Shown here: positions 1 through 7,772 of the stretch, piece by piece | Layout of the letters: every line of letters begins with the position of its first letter | How positions within the stretch are numbered: position 1 is the first letter of the stretch | Program-made: the position numbers and the translations under genes | Notes under the pieces: model-generated | What the model saw: the letters and a program-made list of their open reading frames with translations, nothing else | Databases searched by the model: none | Told to the model about the DNA's origin: nothing | DNA from: Actinomycetota bacterium | GTDB lineage: Bacteria > Actinomycetota > Thermoleophilia > Gaiellales > Gaiellaceae | Assembly: GCA_013813345.1 (NCBI GenBank) | Contig: JACCRW010000309.1 | Location: 1 to 12,321 of the forward strand | DNA: 12,321 nucleotides | Direction of reading: 5' to 3'

Positions 1-24
1 CCATCTCCACCGCGTGCTCCTCCC
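1..24 (-). promoter_or_regulatory. Possible ribosome-binding site and start of a divergent gene
   Basis: On the minus strand, GGGAGGAG (bases 24 to 17) lies six bases before a GTG codon (10 to 8), followed by GAG and ATG up to the window edge. The spacing is right for a Shine-Dalgarno site. Only about three codons are inside the window, so the product cannot be named. If real, bases 11-251 are a divergent intergenic region, which often means the leftward gene encodes the operon's regulator; that is inference. An ATG at 4 to 2 is an alternative start. Confidence 0.35.
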
Positions 25-122
25 TTCCCATCAACCCGGTCCCCTCGCCAACCGGAGGACGCCGGCATCGCCCGCCGCCGCCTCCGTTGCCCCCTCAGAA
101 ACTCAGCAACCCGTCCCCCCTC

Positions 123-151
123 TTGACAATCATGCCGGAATTGTCGACAAA
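123..151 (+). promoter_or_regulatory. Putative promoter with palindromic operator
   Basis: A perfect consensus -35 box TTGACA (123-128) is followed by the perfect 10-base palindrome TTGTCGACAA (141-150), which covers where a -10 box would lie (146-151, GACAAA, only three of six consensus matches). A second inverted repeat pairs GACAAT (125-130) with ATTGTC (140-145) across nine bases. The layout suits a dimeric repressor, for example GntR-type, blocking transcription of the rightward operon. Start of transcription near 158 would give a leader of roughly 90 bases. The remainder of 25-251 shows no convincing gene: reading upstream of 252 in the same frame gives a Pro/Ser/Arg-rich stretch unlike a protein N-terminus. 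Confidence 0.45.
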
Positions 152-251
152 GCGCGCAGCGGGACGTAAGGCACCGCGACCGCTCTCAGTCCGAGGTGCT
201 TCCGGGTCGCCGGGTGTCGGTGGCCCCGTAGTGAACGGGAGGAACCACGCA

Positions 252-1277
252 ATGGCGCGGGTGATCTTCGAGAACGTCACGAAGCAGTACGCGGGGGGCG
301 GCGGCGCCTCTGCCGCAGTCCAGGACCTGAACATGGAGGTCCAGGACCAGGAGTTCCTGGTGCTGGTCGGCCCCTCCGGCTGCGGCAAGAGCACCGCGAT
401 GCGGATGGGGGCCGGGCTGGAGGAGATCAGCGGCGGCCGGATCATCATCGGCGACCGGGTCGTCAACGACCTGCCGCCGAAGGACCGCGACGTCGCGATG
501 GTGTTCCAGTCCTACGCGCTCTACCCCCACATGACGGTGCGTGACAACCTGGCCTACCCGCTGAAGCTGCGCAAGGTGCCGAAGGTCGAGCGCGAGCAGC
601 GGGTGCGCGAGGCGGCGCGGGTGCTCGACATCGAGCAGTTCCTCGACCGCAAGCCGAAAGCACTCTCCGGCGGCCAGCGCCAGCGCGTCGCACTCGGCCG
701 CGCGATCGTCCGCAACGCCGACGTGTTCCTGATGGACGAACCGCTCTCCAACCTCGACGCCAAGCTGCGGGTCCAGACCCGGGCCGAGCTGATCAAGCTG
801 CACGAGCGGGTCCAGACCACTACCATCTACGTCACCCACGACCAGGTCGAGGCGATGACGATGGGCGACCGGATCGCGGTGATGAACAAGGGCGTGATCC
901 AGCAGCTCGGGTCGCCGCAGCAGCTCTACGAGGATCCACGCAACGTCTTCGTGGCCGGCTTCGTCGGCTCCCCGCCGATGAACCTCGTTCCGGCTCCGGT
1001 CGTAGATGCCGGCGGGTCGAGCCTGACCGCGGGCTTCCGGCCCGAGCACGTCCACATCGCGAACGGCGCCGGCGACTCCGTGCGGTTCTCGGCGAAGGTC
1101 GACAACGTCGAGTACCTCGGCGACGAGCAGCTCATCCACGCGCTGGTGAAGGAGACGCGGATCATTGCGAAGCTTCCTCCGGACCGGACGATCGAAGTGG
1201 GTGAGGACACGACCTTCGCGGTGCCCCGCCAGAACCTCTACCTCTTCGACGCCGAGACGCAGGAACGCGTCAACTGA
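252..1277 (+). CDS. Sugar ABC transporter ATP-binding protein (MalK/UgpC/MsmK type)
   Basis: This is the cytoplasmic ATPase of a carbohydrate importer; it would hydrolyse ATP to drive a permease pair and solute-binding protein. The 341-residue protein shows Walker A GPSGCGKST (40-48), signature LSGGQ (138-142) within LSGGQRQRVALGRA, Walker B VFLMDEP (158-164), the D-loop SNLDAKLR, and the switch His196 in VTHDQ. A C-terminal TOBE/OB-like region follows, with the GFRPEH motif near 261-266. The ATG at 252 is chosen because GGGAGGA (237-243) lies eight bases upstream and the protein then begins MARVIFENVTKQY as in the family; the open frame back to 87 does not look coding. Family members usually have about 350-370 residues. 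The stretch between the conserved MNL (243) and GFRPEH is about 25 residues too short. No permease or binding protein is in the window. The mannosidase follows after 34 bases, so co-transcription is likely. The transported sugar cannot be read from the ATPase. Confidence 0.93.
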   Translation: MARVIFENVTKQYAGGGGASAAVQDLNMEVQDQEFLVLVGPSGCGKSTAMRMGAGLEEISGGRIIIGDRVVNDLPPKDRDVAMVFQSYALYPHMTVRDNLAYPLKLRKVPKVEREQRVREAARVLDIEQFLDRKPKALSGGQRQRVALGRAIVRNADVFLMDEPLSNLDAKLRVQTRAELIKLHERVQTTTIYVTHDQVEAMTMGDRIAVMNKGVIQQLGSPQQLYEDPRNVFVAGFVGSPPMNLVPAPVVDAGGSSLTAGFRPEHVHIANGAGDSVRFSAKVDNVEYLGDEQLIHALVKETRIIAKLPPDRTIEVGEDTTFAVPRQNLYLFDAETQERVN

Positions 1278-1311
1278 GGCCCGCCGCCGGGGCGGGGTCG
1301 GGGAGCAGCGC

Positions 1312-4257
1312 TTGATTCGCCACGCCGAGTACACGCGCGCGCGACTGCGCCAGACCGCGGACCGGCTCCTCGCGCTCGTCTATCCCGAGACACTGGGCGC
1401 GGACGAGATCCTGGTCAGCGGGCCCGTCGACCGAATCTCGTGGGAGGAGGCGCAGGCGCTCTCCTACCGGGAGGCGCAGCTCGGCGAGCACTTCGGCCCG
1501 CTCTGGTCGACGTGGTGGCTCCGGATCGAAGCGACGGTGCCTGAGGCCTGGCGCGGCCGGCGCGTCGACCTGCTCTTCGTCTCCCACAGCGAGGCGCAGC
1601 TCTGGGTCGAGGGGCGTGCGCTCCAGGGACTGAATACGGGCGGCGCGGGCGAGCGGCCGGACGCGCGGCTCCTCGACGAGGCGGTCGGCGGTGAGCGGCT
1701 CTCGCTGCAGGTCGAGCTCGCCTGCAACGGGATGTTCGGCCGCCAGCAGGGACCGTATCTCTCGCTGCCGAAGCCGACGCTCGACCGTTGCGAGCTCGCT
1801 TTGTACGACCCCGACGCGTGGTCGCTCTCCCACGACTTCGAGACGCTGCGCGCGCTTGAGGCCGACGGCGCCGCGGACCTCGACCCGAGCTTCGCCGGCG
1901 AGCTGCGGAGCGAGCTCGAGCGGTTCGCGAACGAGTGGCGGCCCGAGGAGCGGGAGACGTGGGAGCCGGCACGGGCGATCCTCCGCCACCTGCTCGGCCG
2001 CCGGAACGGCTCGCGCACGCACGAGCTGGTTGCGATGGGCCACGCCCACATCGACACCGCCTGGCTCTGGCCGCTCGCCGAGACCTACCGGAAGACCGTG
2101 CGCACGTTCTCGAGCCAGACGCGATACATGGACGAGTATCCGGAATACCGATTCGCGTGCTCGCAGGCCCAGCAGTACGCGTGGATCCAGGAGCGCAACC
2201 CGGAGCTCTGGCAGCGCGTACGAGCCGCTGTCGAACGGGGCCAGCTCGTCCCCGTGGGCGGGAGCTGGGTCGAGCCGGATTGCAACCTCGTCTCCGGCGA
2301 GTCGCTCCTGCGCCAGTTCCTGCACGGACAGCGCTGGTTCGAGCGCGAGCTTGGCGTCCGCTGCCGCGAGTTCTGGAGCCCCGACGCCTTCGGCTACCCG
2401 GGTCAGCTACCGCAGCTCATGCGCGAGTCGGGGCTGACCCGCTTCCTGACGCAGAAGCTCTCGTGGAACAAGTTCGTGAAGCCGGAGCACCACACGTTCG
2501 TCTGGCAGGGGCTCGACGGGAGCGAGGTGCTCGGCCACTTTCCGCCCGGCGACACGTACTCGAGCGAGGCGACGGTGCCGGAGTTGCGGAGCTCCGCGCG
2601 CAAGTACAAGGATCACGACTCGTCGGCCACCTCGCTCCTCCTCTTCGGGCACGGCGACGGTGGAGGCGGCCCGACTAGGACGATGCTCGAGACGTTGCGG
2701 CGGACATGCGATCTGCAGGGAGTGCCGCGGACGAGCCAGCGCTCGAGCGAGGAGTTCTTCGACGCGCTCGAGGCCGAGCCGGGCGAGCGACCCGTCGTCT
2801 TGGGCGAGCTCTACTTCGAATACCACCGCGGCGTCTACACCTCGCAGGCGCGGACGAAGCGAGGCAACCGCCGGGGCGAGGCGGCGCTGCACGACGCCGA
2901 GTTCCTCGCGGCGCTCGTCGGGGAAGAGATCCCGCGCGCGGAGCTAGACCGGCTCTGGAAGCTGCTCCTGCTGAACCAGTTCCACGACATCCTGCCCGGC
3001 TCGTCTATCCGGCTCGTCCACGAGGAGGCGGAGCGCGACCTCGCCGCGGTCGAGTCCGGCGCGAACGCGATCTGCGCCCGCGTGCTGGGCGAGCCCGGTT
3101 CGGTCGCGGTGAACACGATCGGGTTCGCGCGCCGCGAGGTCGCCGAGGTTCCCGGCGCCGGGCTCGCGCTAGTGGAGACGCCGCCGTACGGCTTCGGCGG
3201 CGCGATCGAACCGCGTGACGAGGTGACGCTGGAGGGGCTCGTGCTCGAGAATGGGCACCTGCGAGCGACGCTCCACGAGGACGGAACGCTCGTCTCGCTC
3301 ATCGAGGAGGAGAGCGGTCGCGAGGCACTAGCCTCGCCCGGAAACCGGCTCGAGCTCTACGACGACGAGCCGGTGGCGTTCGACGCCTGGGACATTGATC
3401 CCGCCCATCTCCAGACGCGGCGGGACGCGGAGCCAGCAACTTCATACCGCGTCGTCAGCGAGACGCCGCTGCGAGCGGAGATCGAGTTCACGCGCTCCCT
3501 CGGAGCCGGAAGCACCCTGACCCAGATCGTCCGGCTCGATGCCGAGTCGCGCCGGCTCGAGCTCCACACGACCGTGGACTGGCGCGAGCGACACACGCTG
3601 CTCAAGGTCTGCTTCCCGCTCGCCGTCCGGTCGCCGAACGCGACCTACGAGACGGCCTTCGGCTACGCGGAGCGGCCGACGCACTACTCGACGAGCTTCG
3701 ACCAGGCCCGCTACGAGGTGCCCGGTCATCGCTTTGCCGACCTCTCCGAGCACGGCTTCGGCGTCGCCCTCCTCACCGACTCGAAGTACGGCTATAGCTG
3801 CTTCGGAAACGAGCTCCGAATCAGCCTGCTCCGCTCTCCCACGAGCCCCGATCCCGAGGCCGACCAGGGGGCGCACATGTTCGCCTACGCCGTCGCTCCG
3901 CACGCGGGCAGCTGGCGCGAGGCCGGGATCGTAGCCGAGGCCGCGAGGTTCAACGCGCCGCTCCGCTGGACGAGAGAAAGTGTTGTTCCAACACAAAGTT
4001 GCTCGTTCGCCTCGGTCGACGACCCGAACGTCGTCCTCGACACGATCAAGCCGGCCGAGGACTCCGACGCCGTCGTGCTGCGGCTCTACGAGGCGCACGG
4101 CGGGCGCGGGACGGCGCGCGTGCGGCTCGGGTTCCCGTTCTCCGAGGCGCTGCTCGCGAATGCGCTCGAGGAGGAGCGGGAGCCGCTCGAGGTCGTGGGG
4201 GACGAGATCGTCCTTCCCTATCGGCCCCACCAGGTGGCGACGGTGCTCGTCCGATGA
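1312..4257 (+). CDS. Alpha-mannosidase, glycoside hydrolase family 38
   Basis: This enzyme hydrolyses terminal alpha-mannosidic bonds by a retaining, zinc-dependent mechanism; no signal peptide is visible, so it is probably cytoplasmic and acts on imported oligosaccharides. The protein has 981 residues, near the usual 1000 or so. After an N-terminal beta domain (about 1-230), the catalytic barrel carries the zinc motif AHIDTAWLWPL (His246, Asp248), the nucleophile Asp358 in WSPDAFGYPGQLPQL, and the zinc ligand His447 in FGHGDGGGGPT. The middle helical domain has LLLNQFHDILPGSSI, and the C-terminal beta domains include LRLYEAHGGRGTARVRL. The TTG start at 1312 is preceded by GGGGAG (1300-1305) at six-base spacing; frames reaching further upstream run inside the ABC gene. 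Its stop overlaps the next start as ATGA (4254-4257). A linker at 3973-3999 has aberrant codons (separate entry). Confidence 0.95.
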   Translation: MIRHAEYTRARLRQTADRLLALVYPETLGADEILVSGPVDRISWEEAQALSYREAQLGEHFGPLWSTWWLRIEATVPEAWRGRRVDLLFVSHSEAQLWVEGRALQGLNTGGAGERPDARLLDEAVGGERLSLQVELACNGMFGRQQGPYLSLPKPTLDRCELALYDPDAWSLSHDFETLRALEADGAADLDPSFAGELRSELERFANEWRPEERETWEPARAILRHLLGRRNGSRTHELVAMGHAHIDTAWLWPLAETYRKTVRTFSSQTRYMDEYPEYRFACSQAQQYAWIQERNPELWQRVRAAVERGQLVPVGGSWVEPDCNLVSGESLLRQFLHGQRWFERELGVRCREFWSPDAFGYPGQLPQLMRESGLTRFLTQKLSWNKFVKPEHHTFVWQGLDGSEVLGHFPPGDTYSSEATVPELRSSARKYKDHDSSATSLLLFGHGDGGGGPTRTMLETLRRTCDLQGVPRTSQRSSEEFFDALEAEPGERPVVLGELYFEYHRGVYTSQARTKRGNRRGEAALHDAEFLAALVGEEIPRAELDRLWKLLLLNQFHDILPGSSIRLVHEEAERDLAAVESGANAICARVLGEPGSVAVNTIGFARREVAEVPGAGLALVETPPYGFGGAIEPRDEVTLEGLVLENGHLRATLHEDGTLVSLIEEESGREALASPGNRLELYDDEPVAFDAWDIDPAHLQTRRDAEPATSYRVVSETPLRAEIEFTRSLGAGSTLTQIVRLDAESRRLELHTTVDWRERHTLLKVCFPLAVRSPNATYETAFGYAERPTHYSTSFDQARYEVPGHRFADLSEHGFGVALLTDSKYGYSCFGNELRISLLRSPTSPDPEADQGAHMFAYAVAPHAGSWREAGIVAEAARFNAPLRWTRESVVPTQSCSFASVDDPNVVLDTIKPAEDSDAVVLRLYEAHGGRGTARVRLGFPFSEALLANALEEEREPLEVVGDEIVLPYRPHQVATVLVR
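3973..3999. promoter_or_regulatory. Operator-like inverted repeat inside the mannosidase gene
   Basis: Nine consecutive codons here end in A or T (AGA GAA AGT GTT GTT CCA), then ACA CAA AGT, within a gene whose third positions are nearly all G or C. The patch contains the perfect inverted repeat GTGTTG-TTC-CAACAC (3980-3994). It encodes a linker, ESVVPTQ, between the conserved PLRW and SFASVD segments, where protein constraint is probably low. A binding site for a dimeric regulator is the simplest reading; the regulator is unknown. The stem is too short and lacks a T-run, so it is not a terminator. Confidence 0.4.
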
Positions 4258-5090
4258 GCCACGTCGTCTGCCTCGGCCTGGCGACCCAGGACACGATCTT
4301 CGTCGTTTCGAGCCATCCGGAGCCGGACGGCCGGGCCGTCGCAGGCGAGCTCGTCGTCGCGGGAGGGGGGCCAGCCGCGACCGCCGCTGTCGCGCTCGCG
4401 CGCCTCGGCGTTCCCGTTTTCATCGTCGGCTCGGTCGGCGACGACGAGGTCGGTTCGGTGATTCGCGCCGGGCTCGAGCGCGACGGCGTGGACGTCTCGG
4501 AGCTCGCCGTCGTTCCCGGCGCGCGCTCGCCACAGAGCTCGATCCTCGTCGGCGCCGCGAGCGCGAGCCGCGCGATCGTCCACTACCCGGGAACGCTGCC
4601 GCCGCTCGCGCCCTCCAAGCGTGCGCTCGAGTTGATGCGCGACGCCGACTGGGTGCACGTCGACCACCTCGGCTACCGGTCGGCGCCCTCCGGCGTGCGG
4701 CTCTCGATCGACGGCGGCAACCCGATTCGCGGGCTCGACCTCGCAGGCGTCGCGCTCTACTCCCCCACCGAGACCGCGCTCGAGCGGGACTTCGGCTCTG
4801 CCGAGGCGGCGCTCGCTGCGGGCGCCGAGCTCGTCGTCGTGACGCGCGGCGAGCAGGGGTGCCGCGCCTACACGACCACCGAGGTGATCGAGGCAGCCGC
4901 GAGCCCCATGCCCGACCCGATCAGCACGCTCGGCGCCGGCGACGTCTTCCACGGCGCCCTCCTCGCGGCTCTCGTCCGAGGCTCGGAGCTCGCCGAAACG
5001 CTCGCGTTTGCGAACGAGTGCGCCGCTCAGTCGTGCCGTGCGCTCGACGGGCGCTCCGGCATCCCCACGCTCGAGGAGGTACGTGGATGA
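4254..5090 (+). CDS. PfkB-family sugar kinase
   Basis: A 278-residue cytoplasmic kinase of the ribokinase/PfkB fold, which transfers phosphate from ATP to a sugar hydroxyl. Seen in the sequence: the N-terminal strand with Asp13 in GLATQD, the glycine-rich substrate motif GGGPAATAA (37-45), PTET (ATP-side motif), VVVTRGEQG, and the anion-hole/catalytic signature LGAGDVFHGALLAAL with catalytic Asp230, followed by RALDGRSGIP. The substrate cannot be fixed; it resembles ketohexokinase- and sulfofructose-kinase-like members, and fructose or another ketose is reasonable beside a mannosidase and an isomerase, but that is inference. Asp137 and Asp153, in adjacent core strands, are only 16 residues apart, less than usual, so a helix seems missing. 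It starts in an ATGA overlap with the mannosidase and ends in another with the next gene (5087-5090), indicating translational coupling. Confidence 0.88.
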   Translation: MSHVVCLGLATQDTIFVVSSHPEPDGRAVAGELVVAGGGPAATAAVALARLGVPVFIVGSVGDDEVGSVIRAGLERDGVDVSELAVVPGARSPQSSILVGAASASRAIVHYPGTLPPLAPSKRALELMRDADWVHVDHLGYRSAPSGVRLSIDGGNPIRGLDLAGVALYSPTETALERDFGSAEAALAAGAELVVVTRGEQGCRAYTTTEVIEAAASPMPDPISTLGAGDVFHGALLAALVRGSELAETLAFANECAAQSCRALDGRSGIPTLEEVRG

Positions 5091-6118
5091 CGCATCGCGT
5101 CGCTGTGATCGCCGGAGACGGCGCCGGCCCGGAGGTGGTGGCCGAGGCCCGGAAGGCGGTCGACGCGTTGGGCCTCGAGCTCGAGTGGGTCGAGCTTCCC
5201 TGGGGAACCGAGCACTACCACGCCCACGGCGCGATGATGCCGTCGGATGCGCTCGAGGTCGTCCGCCAGCATGACGCCGTTCTGCTCGGCGCCGTCGGCG
5301 ACCCGTCGGTGCCCGACCACGTGACGCTCTGGGGCCTCCTCCTCCCACTTCGCCAGGGTCTCGATCTCTGGGCGAACCTCCGCCCCGCGCGCCTGCTCGA
5401 GGGCGTCCCGTCGCCGCTCGCGGGGCGACCCGCCGTCGACATGCTCTTCGTCCGCGAGAACACCGAGGGCGAGTACTCGGGCGTCGGCGGGCGCGCCCAT
5501 CAGGGGCTGCCACACGAGGTCGGGATCGAAACGGCAGTGTTCACGCGCGAGGGAGTGCGACGAGTCCTCAAGCACGCGTTCGAGCTCGCCGAGACGCGAC
5601 GCGGCGTCGTCACGAGCGCGACGAAGTCGAACGCGTCGCGCTACGGCTACGTGCTCTGGGACGAGATCGCCGAGGAGATCGCGGCCGAGCATCCGGACGT
5701 CAGCTACGAGCGGGTGCTCGTGGACGCGCTGGCGGCCCAGATGGTGCGGAGCCCGCTCAGCCTCGACGTCGTCGTCGCGTCGAATCTCTTCGGCGACGTG
5801 CTCACGGACATCGCCGCCGAGCTCCAGGGCGGGATGGGCGTCGCGGCGAGCGCGAGCCTCGCGCCCGGCTCGGACACGCCCGGGATCTTCGAGCCGGTGC
5901 ACGGCTCGGCTCCCGACATCGCGGGCCAGGGAATCGCGAACCCGGTCGGCGCGATCTGGAGCGCCGCCCTGCTGCTCGAGCACCTCGGCGAAGCGGAGGG
6001 CGCCGCCCGGCTCATGGGCGCGCTCGAGGACGTCTGCCGCGAAGGAACGAGGACTCGCGACCTCGGCGGCACCGCCTCGACGTCCGAGGTCGGGGACGCG
6101 GTGAGCGCGCATGTCTGA
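5087..6118 (+). CDS. Tartrate/isopropylmalate dehydrogenase family enzyme
   Basis: A 343-residue NAD-linked decarboxylating dehydrogenase that oxidises a 2-hydroxy-dicarboxylic acid, usually followed by beta-decarboxylation. Motifs: N-terminal IAGDGAGPEV; VRENTEGEYSGVGGR with catalytic Tyr130; SATKSN with catalytic Lys180; metal-binding Asp213 (LVDA), Asp237 and Asp241 (NLFGDVLTD); and HGSAPDIAGQGIANP, whose Asp277 matches the NAD-selecting Asp of isopropylmalate dehydrogenases. The segments WGTEHYHAHGAMMP and VPDHVTLWGLLLPLRQG, and GRAHQG after the Tyr motif, fit the tartrate/D-malate dehydrogenase (TTC) branch better than LeuB, and no leuC/leuD is nearby. Length is normal. In this operon it may oxidise a sugar-derived hydroxyacid; that is inference. 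It overlaps the next gene by eight bases (6111-6118). Confidence 0.9.
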   Translation: MTHRVAVIAGDGAGPEVVAEARKAVDALGLELEWVELPWGTEHYHAHGAMMPSDALEVVRQHDAVLLGAVGDPSVPDHVTLWGLLLPLRQGLDLWANLRPARLLEGVPSPLAGRPAVDMLFVRENTEGEYSGVGGRAHQGLPHEVGIETAVFTREGVRRVLKHAFELAETRRGVVTSATKSNASRYGYVLWDEIAEEIAAEHPDVSYERVLVDALAAQMVRSPLSLDVVVASNLFGDVLTDIAAELQGGMGVAASASLAPGSDTPGIFEPVHGSAPDIAGQGIANPVGAIWSAALLLEHLGEAEGAARLMGALEDVCREGTRTRDLGGTASTSEVGDAVSAHV

Positions 6119-7772
6119 ATGGTGGCGGAGCGCCGTGCTCTACCAGATCTACGTCCGCAGCTTCGCCGACTCGGACGGCGACGGCGTGGGCGATTTGCGG
6201 GGGATCCGCGCGCGCCTGCCTTACCTGAGCGAGCTCGGCGTGGACGGGATCTGGCTGACGCCGTTCTATCCCTCGCCGGGCGCCGACCACGGGTACGACG
6301 TCTCGGACTACGTCGACGTCCACCCGCAGTTCGGGACGCTCGCCGACTTCGACGCGCTCGTCGCCGGCGCGCACGAGCTCGGGCTGCGCCTGATCGTGGA
6401 CATCGTCCCGAACCACACCTCGAACGAGCACCGGTGGTTCCGGAACGCGATCGCCGATCCCGCCCACGCCGACCGCGCTCGCTACTTCTTCCGGCCCGGA
6501 CGGGACGGCGGCCCCCCGAACGGGTGGACGTCCGCGTTCGGCGGCCCGGCCTGGACGCGCGACGAGCGAACGGGCGACTACTACCTTCACTTCTTCGCAC
6601 CCGAGCAGCCGGATCTCGACTGGCACCAGCAATCGGTGCGGCGGGAGTTCGAGGACGTCCTCCGCTTCTGGCTCGACCGTGGGGTCGACGGCTTCCGGAT
6701 CGACGTCGCGCACGCTCTCTTCAAGGCGCAGGACCTGCGCGAGATGCACGAGCCGGTTCCGCGCACCTGGGACGGCGACTGGCTGACCGCGCTCGACCAG
6801 CCCGAGCTGCACGATCTCTACCGCGGCTGGCGGCAGCTCGCCGACACCTACCCCGGCGAGCGGATGTTCGTCGGCGAGATCGTGCTCAAGAATCAGGAGA
6901 CGATCGCCCGCTACGTCCGCCCCGACGAGCTTCAGCTCGCCTTCAACTTCGCGCTCCTCCACGAAACCTGGGACGCGACTGCGATCCGGGAGACCATCGA
7001 CGCCACCCGGACGGCGCTCGGCGCGGTCGGCGCCCCGTCGACGTGGGTCTTCGAGAACCACGACGTGACGCGGTTGCCGACGCGCTACGGCGGCGGCGCG
7101 CAGGGCGCCCGGCGCGCCCGGGCGGCCGCTCTGCTCCTGCTCGCGCTTCCCGGGACGGCGTTCGTCTACGAGGGCCAGGAGCTCGGACTCGAGGAGGTCG
7201 ACCTGCCCGACGAGCTGCGCCAGGACCCGATCTTCTTCCGCACCAAGGGCGAACGGCCCGGCCGCGACGGCTGCCGCGTCCCGATTCCCTGGGAGAACGA
7301 ACCACCCGGGTTCGGCTTCACGACCGGGACGCCCTGGCTGCCGATCCCGGAGGAGTGGGCGACGGTAACGGTTGTGGCCCAGGCCGGGGATCCCGCCTCG
7401 ATGCTCGAGCTCTACCGGGCCGCGCTCGCGCTACGGCCGAGGGAGGAGCCGTTCGCCTGGCGCGAGAGCCCCCCCGGAACACTCGCCTTCACGCGAGGCG
7501 GGCTCCTCTGCGTCGTCAACGTCGACGCCGCGGCGATCCCGCTGCCCGCCGGCGAGCTCCTCCTGGCGAGCGACCCCGACCTCCGCGACATCCTTCCCCG
7601 CGACACTGCCGTCTGGCTGACGACGAAAGGAGAACGATGCGAACATCGCTCGGAATCTGGGCGTTCGGCAACATGGCGACCCGCTTCAACCCGGCCGGCT
7701 ACAAGCCCGAGCTCAGCGGTGCGTCGACCGCGGAGAAGGTCCGCACTGCCGTTGTCGGACTCGGGGATCTGA
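6111..7772 (+). CDS. GH13 alpha-glucosidase with abnormal C-terminal run-on
   Basis: An alpha-amylase-family enzyme, most like cytoplasmic alpha-1,4-glucosidases/oligo-glucosidases of actinobacteria; it removes glucose from short alpha-glucosides. The barrel begins SEWWRSAVLYQIYVRSF and has the four GH13 regions: DIVPNHTS, GFRIDVAHA (nucleophile Asp198), FVGEI (acid/base Glu256) and FENHDVTR (Asp318). The beta-sandwich end GLLCVVNV...ILPRDTAVWL normally closes the protein, here at residue 503. The frame then continues for 50 Arg/Ser/Pro-rich residues to a stop at 7770, overlapping the isomerase gene by 136 bases. A TGA directly after the CTG of VWL, at 7618-7620, lies in the +1 frame, so one inserted or lost base near 7600-7620 would explain the run-on. 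The functional domain probably ends near 7620. Exact specificity (maltose, trehalose, sucrose) cannot be told by eye. Confidence 0.9.
   Translation: MSEWWRSAVLYQIYVRSFADSDGDGVGDLRGIRARLPYLSELGVDGIWLTPFYPSPGADHGYDVSDYVDVHPQFGTLADFDALVAGAHELGLRLIVDIVPNHTSNEHRWFRNAIADPAHADRARYFFRPGRDGGPPNGWTSAFGGPAWTRDERTGDYYLHFFAPEQPDLDWHQQSVRREFEDVLRFWLDRGVDGFRIDVAHALFKAQDLREMHEPVPRTWDGDWLTALDQPELHDLYRGWRQLADTYPGERMFVGEIVLKNQETIARYVRPDELQLAFNFALLHETWDATAIRETIDATRTALGAVGAPSTWVFENHDVTRLPTRYGGGAQGARRARAAALLLLALPGTAFVYEGQELGLEEVDLPDELRQDPIFFRTKGERPGRDGCRVPIPWENEPPGFGFTTGTPWLPIPEEWATVTVVAQAGDPASMLELYRAALALRPREEPFAWRESPPGTLAFTRGGLLCVVNVDAAAIPLPAGELLLASDPDLRDILPRDTAVWLTTKGERCEHRSESGRSATWRPASTRPATSPSSAVRRPRRRSALPLSDSGI
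7626..7633 (+). promoter_or_regulatory. Strong ribosome-binding site for the isomerase gene
   Basis: AAAGGAGA lies three bases before the ATG at 7637, a near-perfect Shine-Dalgarno match. It fixes the isomerase start and shows that initiation occurs inside the GH13 run-on frame, supporting the view that the GH13 protein should end before here. Confidence 0.7.

Noticed and set aside
87..251. N-terminal extension of the ABC ATPase by 55 residues
   Set aside because: The extension is Pro/Ser/Arg-rich and unlike the family, overlaps the putative promoter, and the ATG at 252 has a good ribosome-binding site and the family's normal N-terminus.
186..1334. Minus-strand frame of 382 codons opposite the ABC ATPase
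   Set aside because: Composition is that of a codon-position shadow (Arg, Asp, Val, Leu rich) and the plus strand encodes a fully recognisable protein.
3980..5086. Upstream extension of the tartrate-dehydrogenase-type protein
   Set aside because: The first 369 residues are an Arg-rich shadow of the mannosidase and PfkB genes; the real start is the ATG at 5087 with IAGDGAGPEV following.
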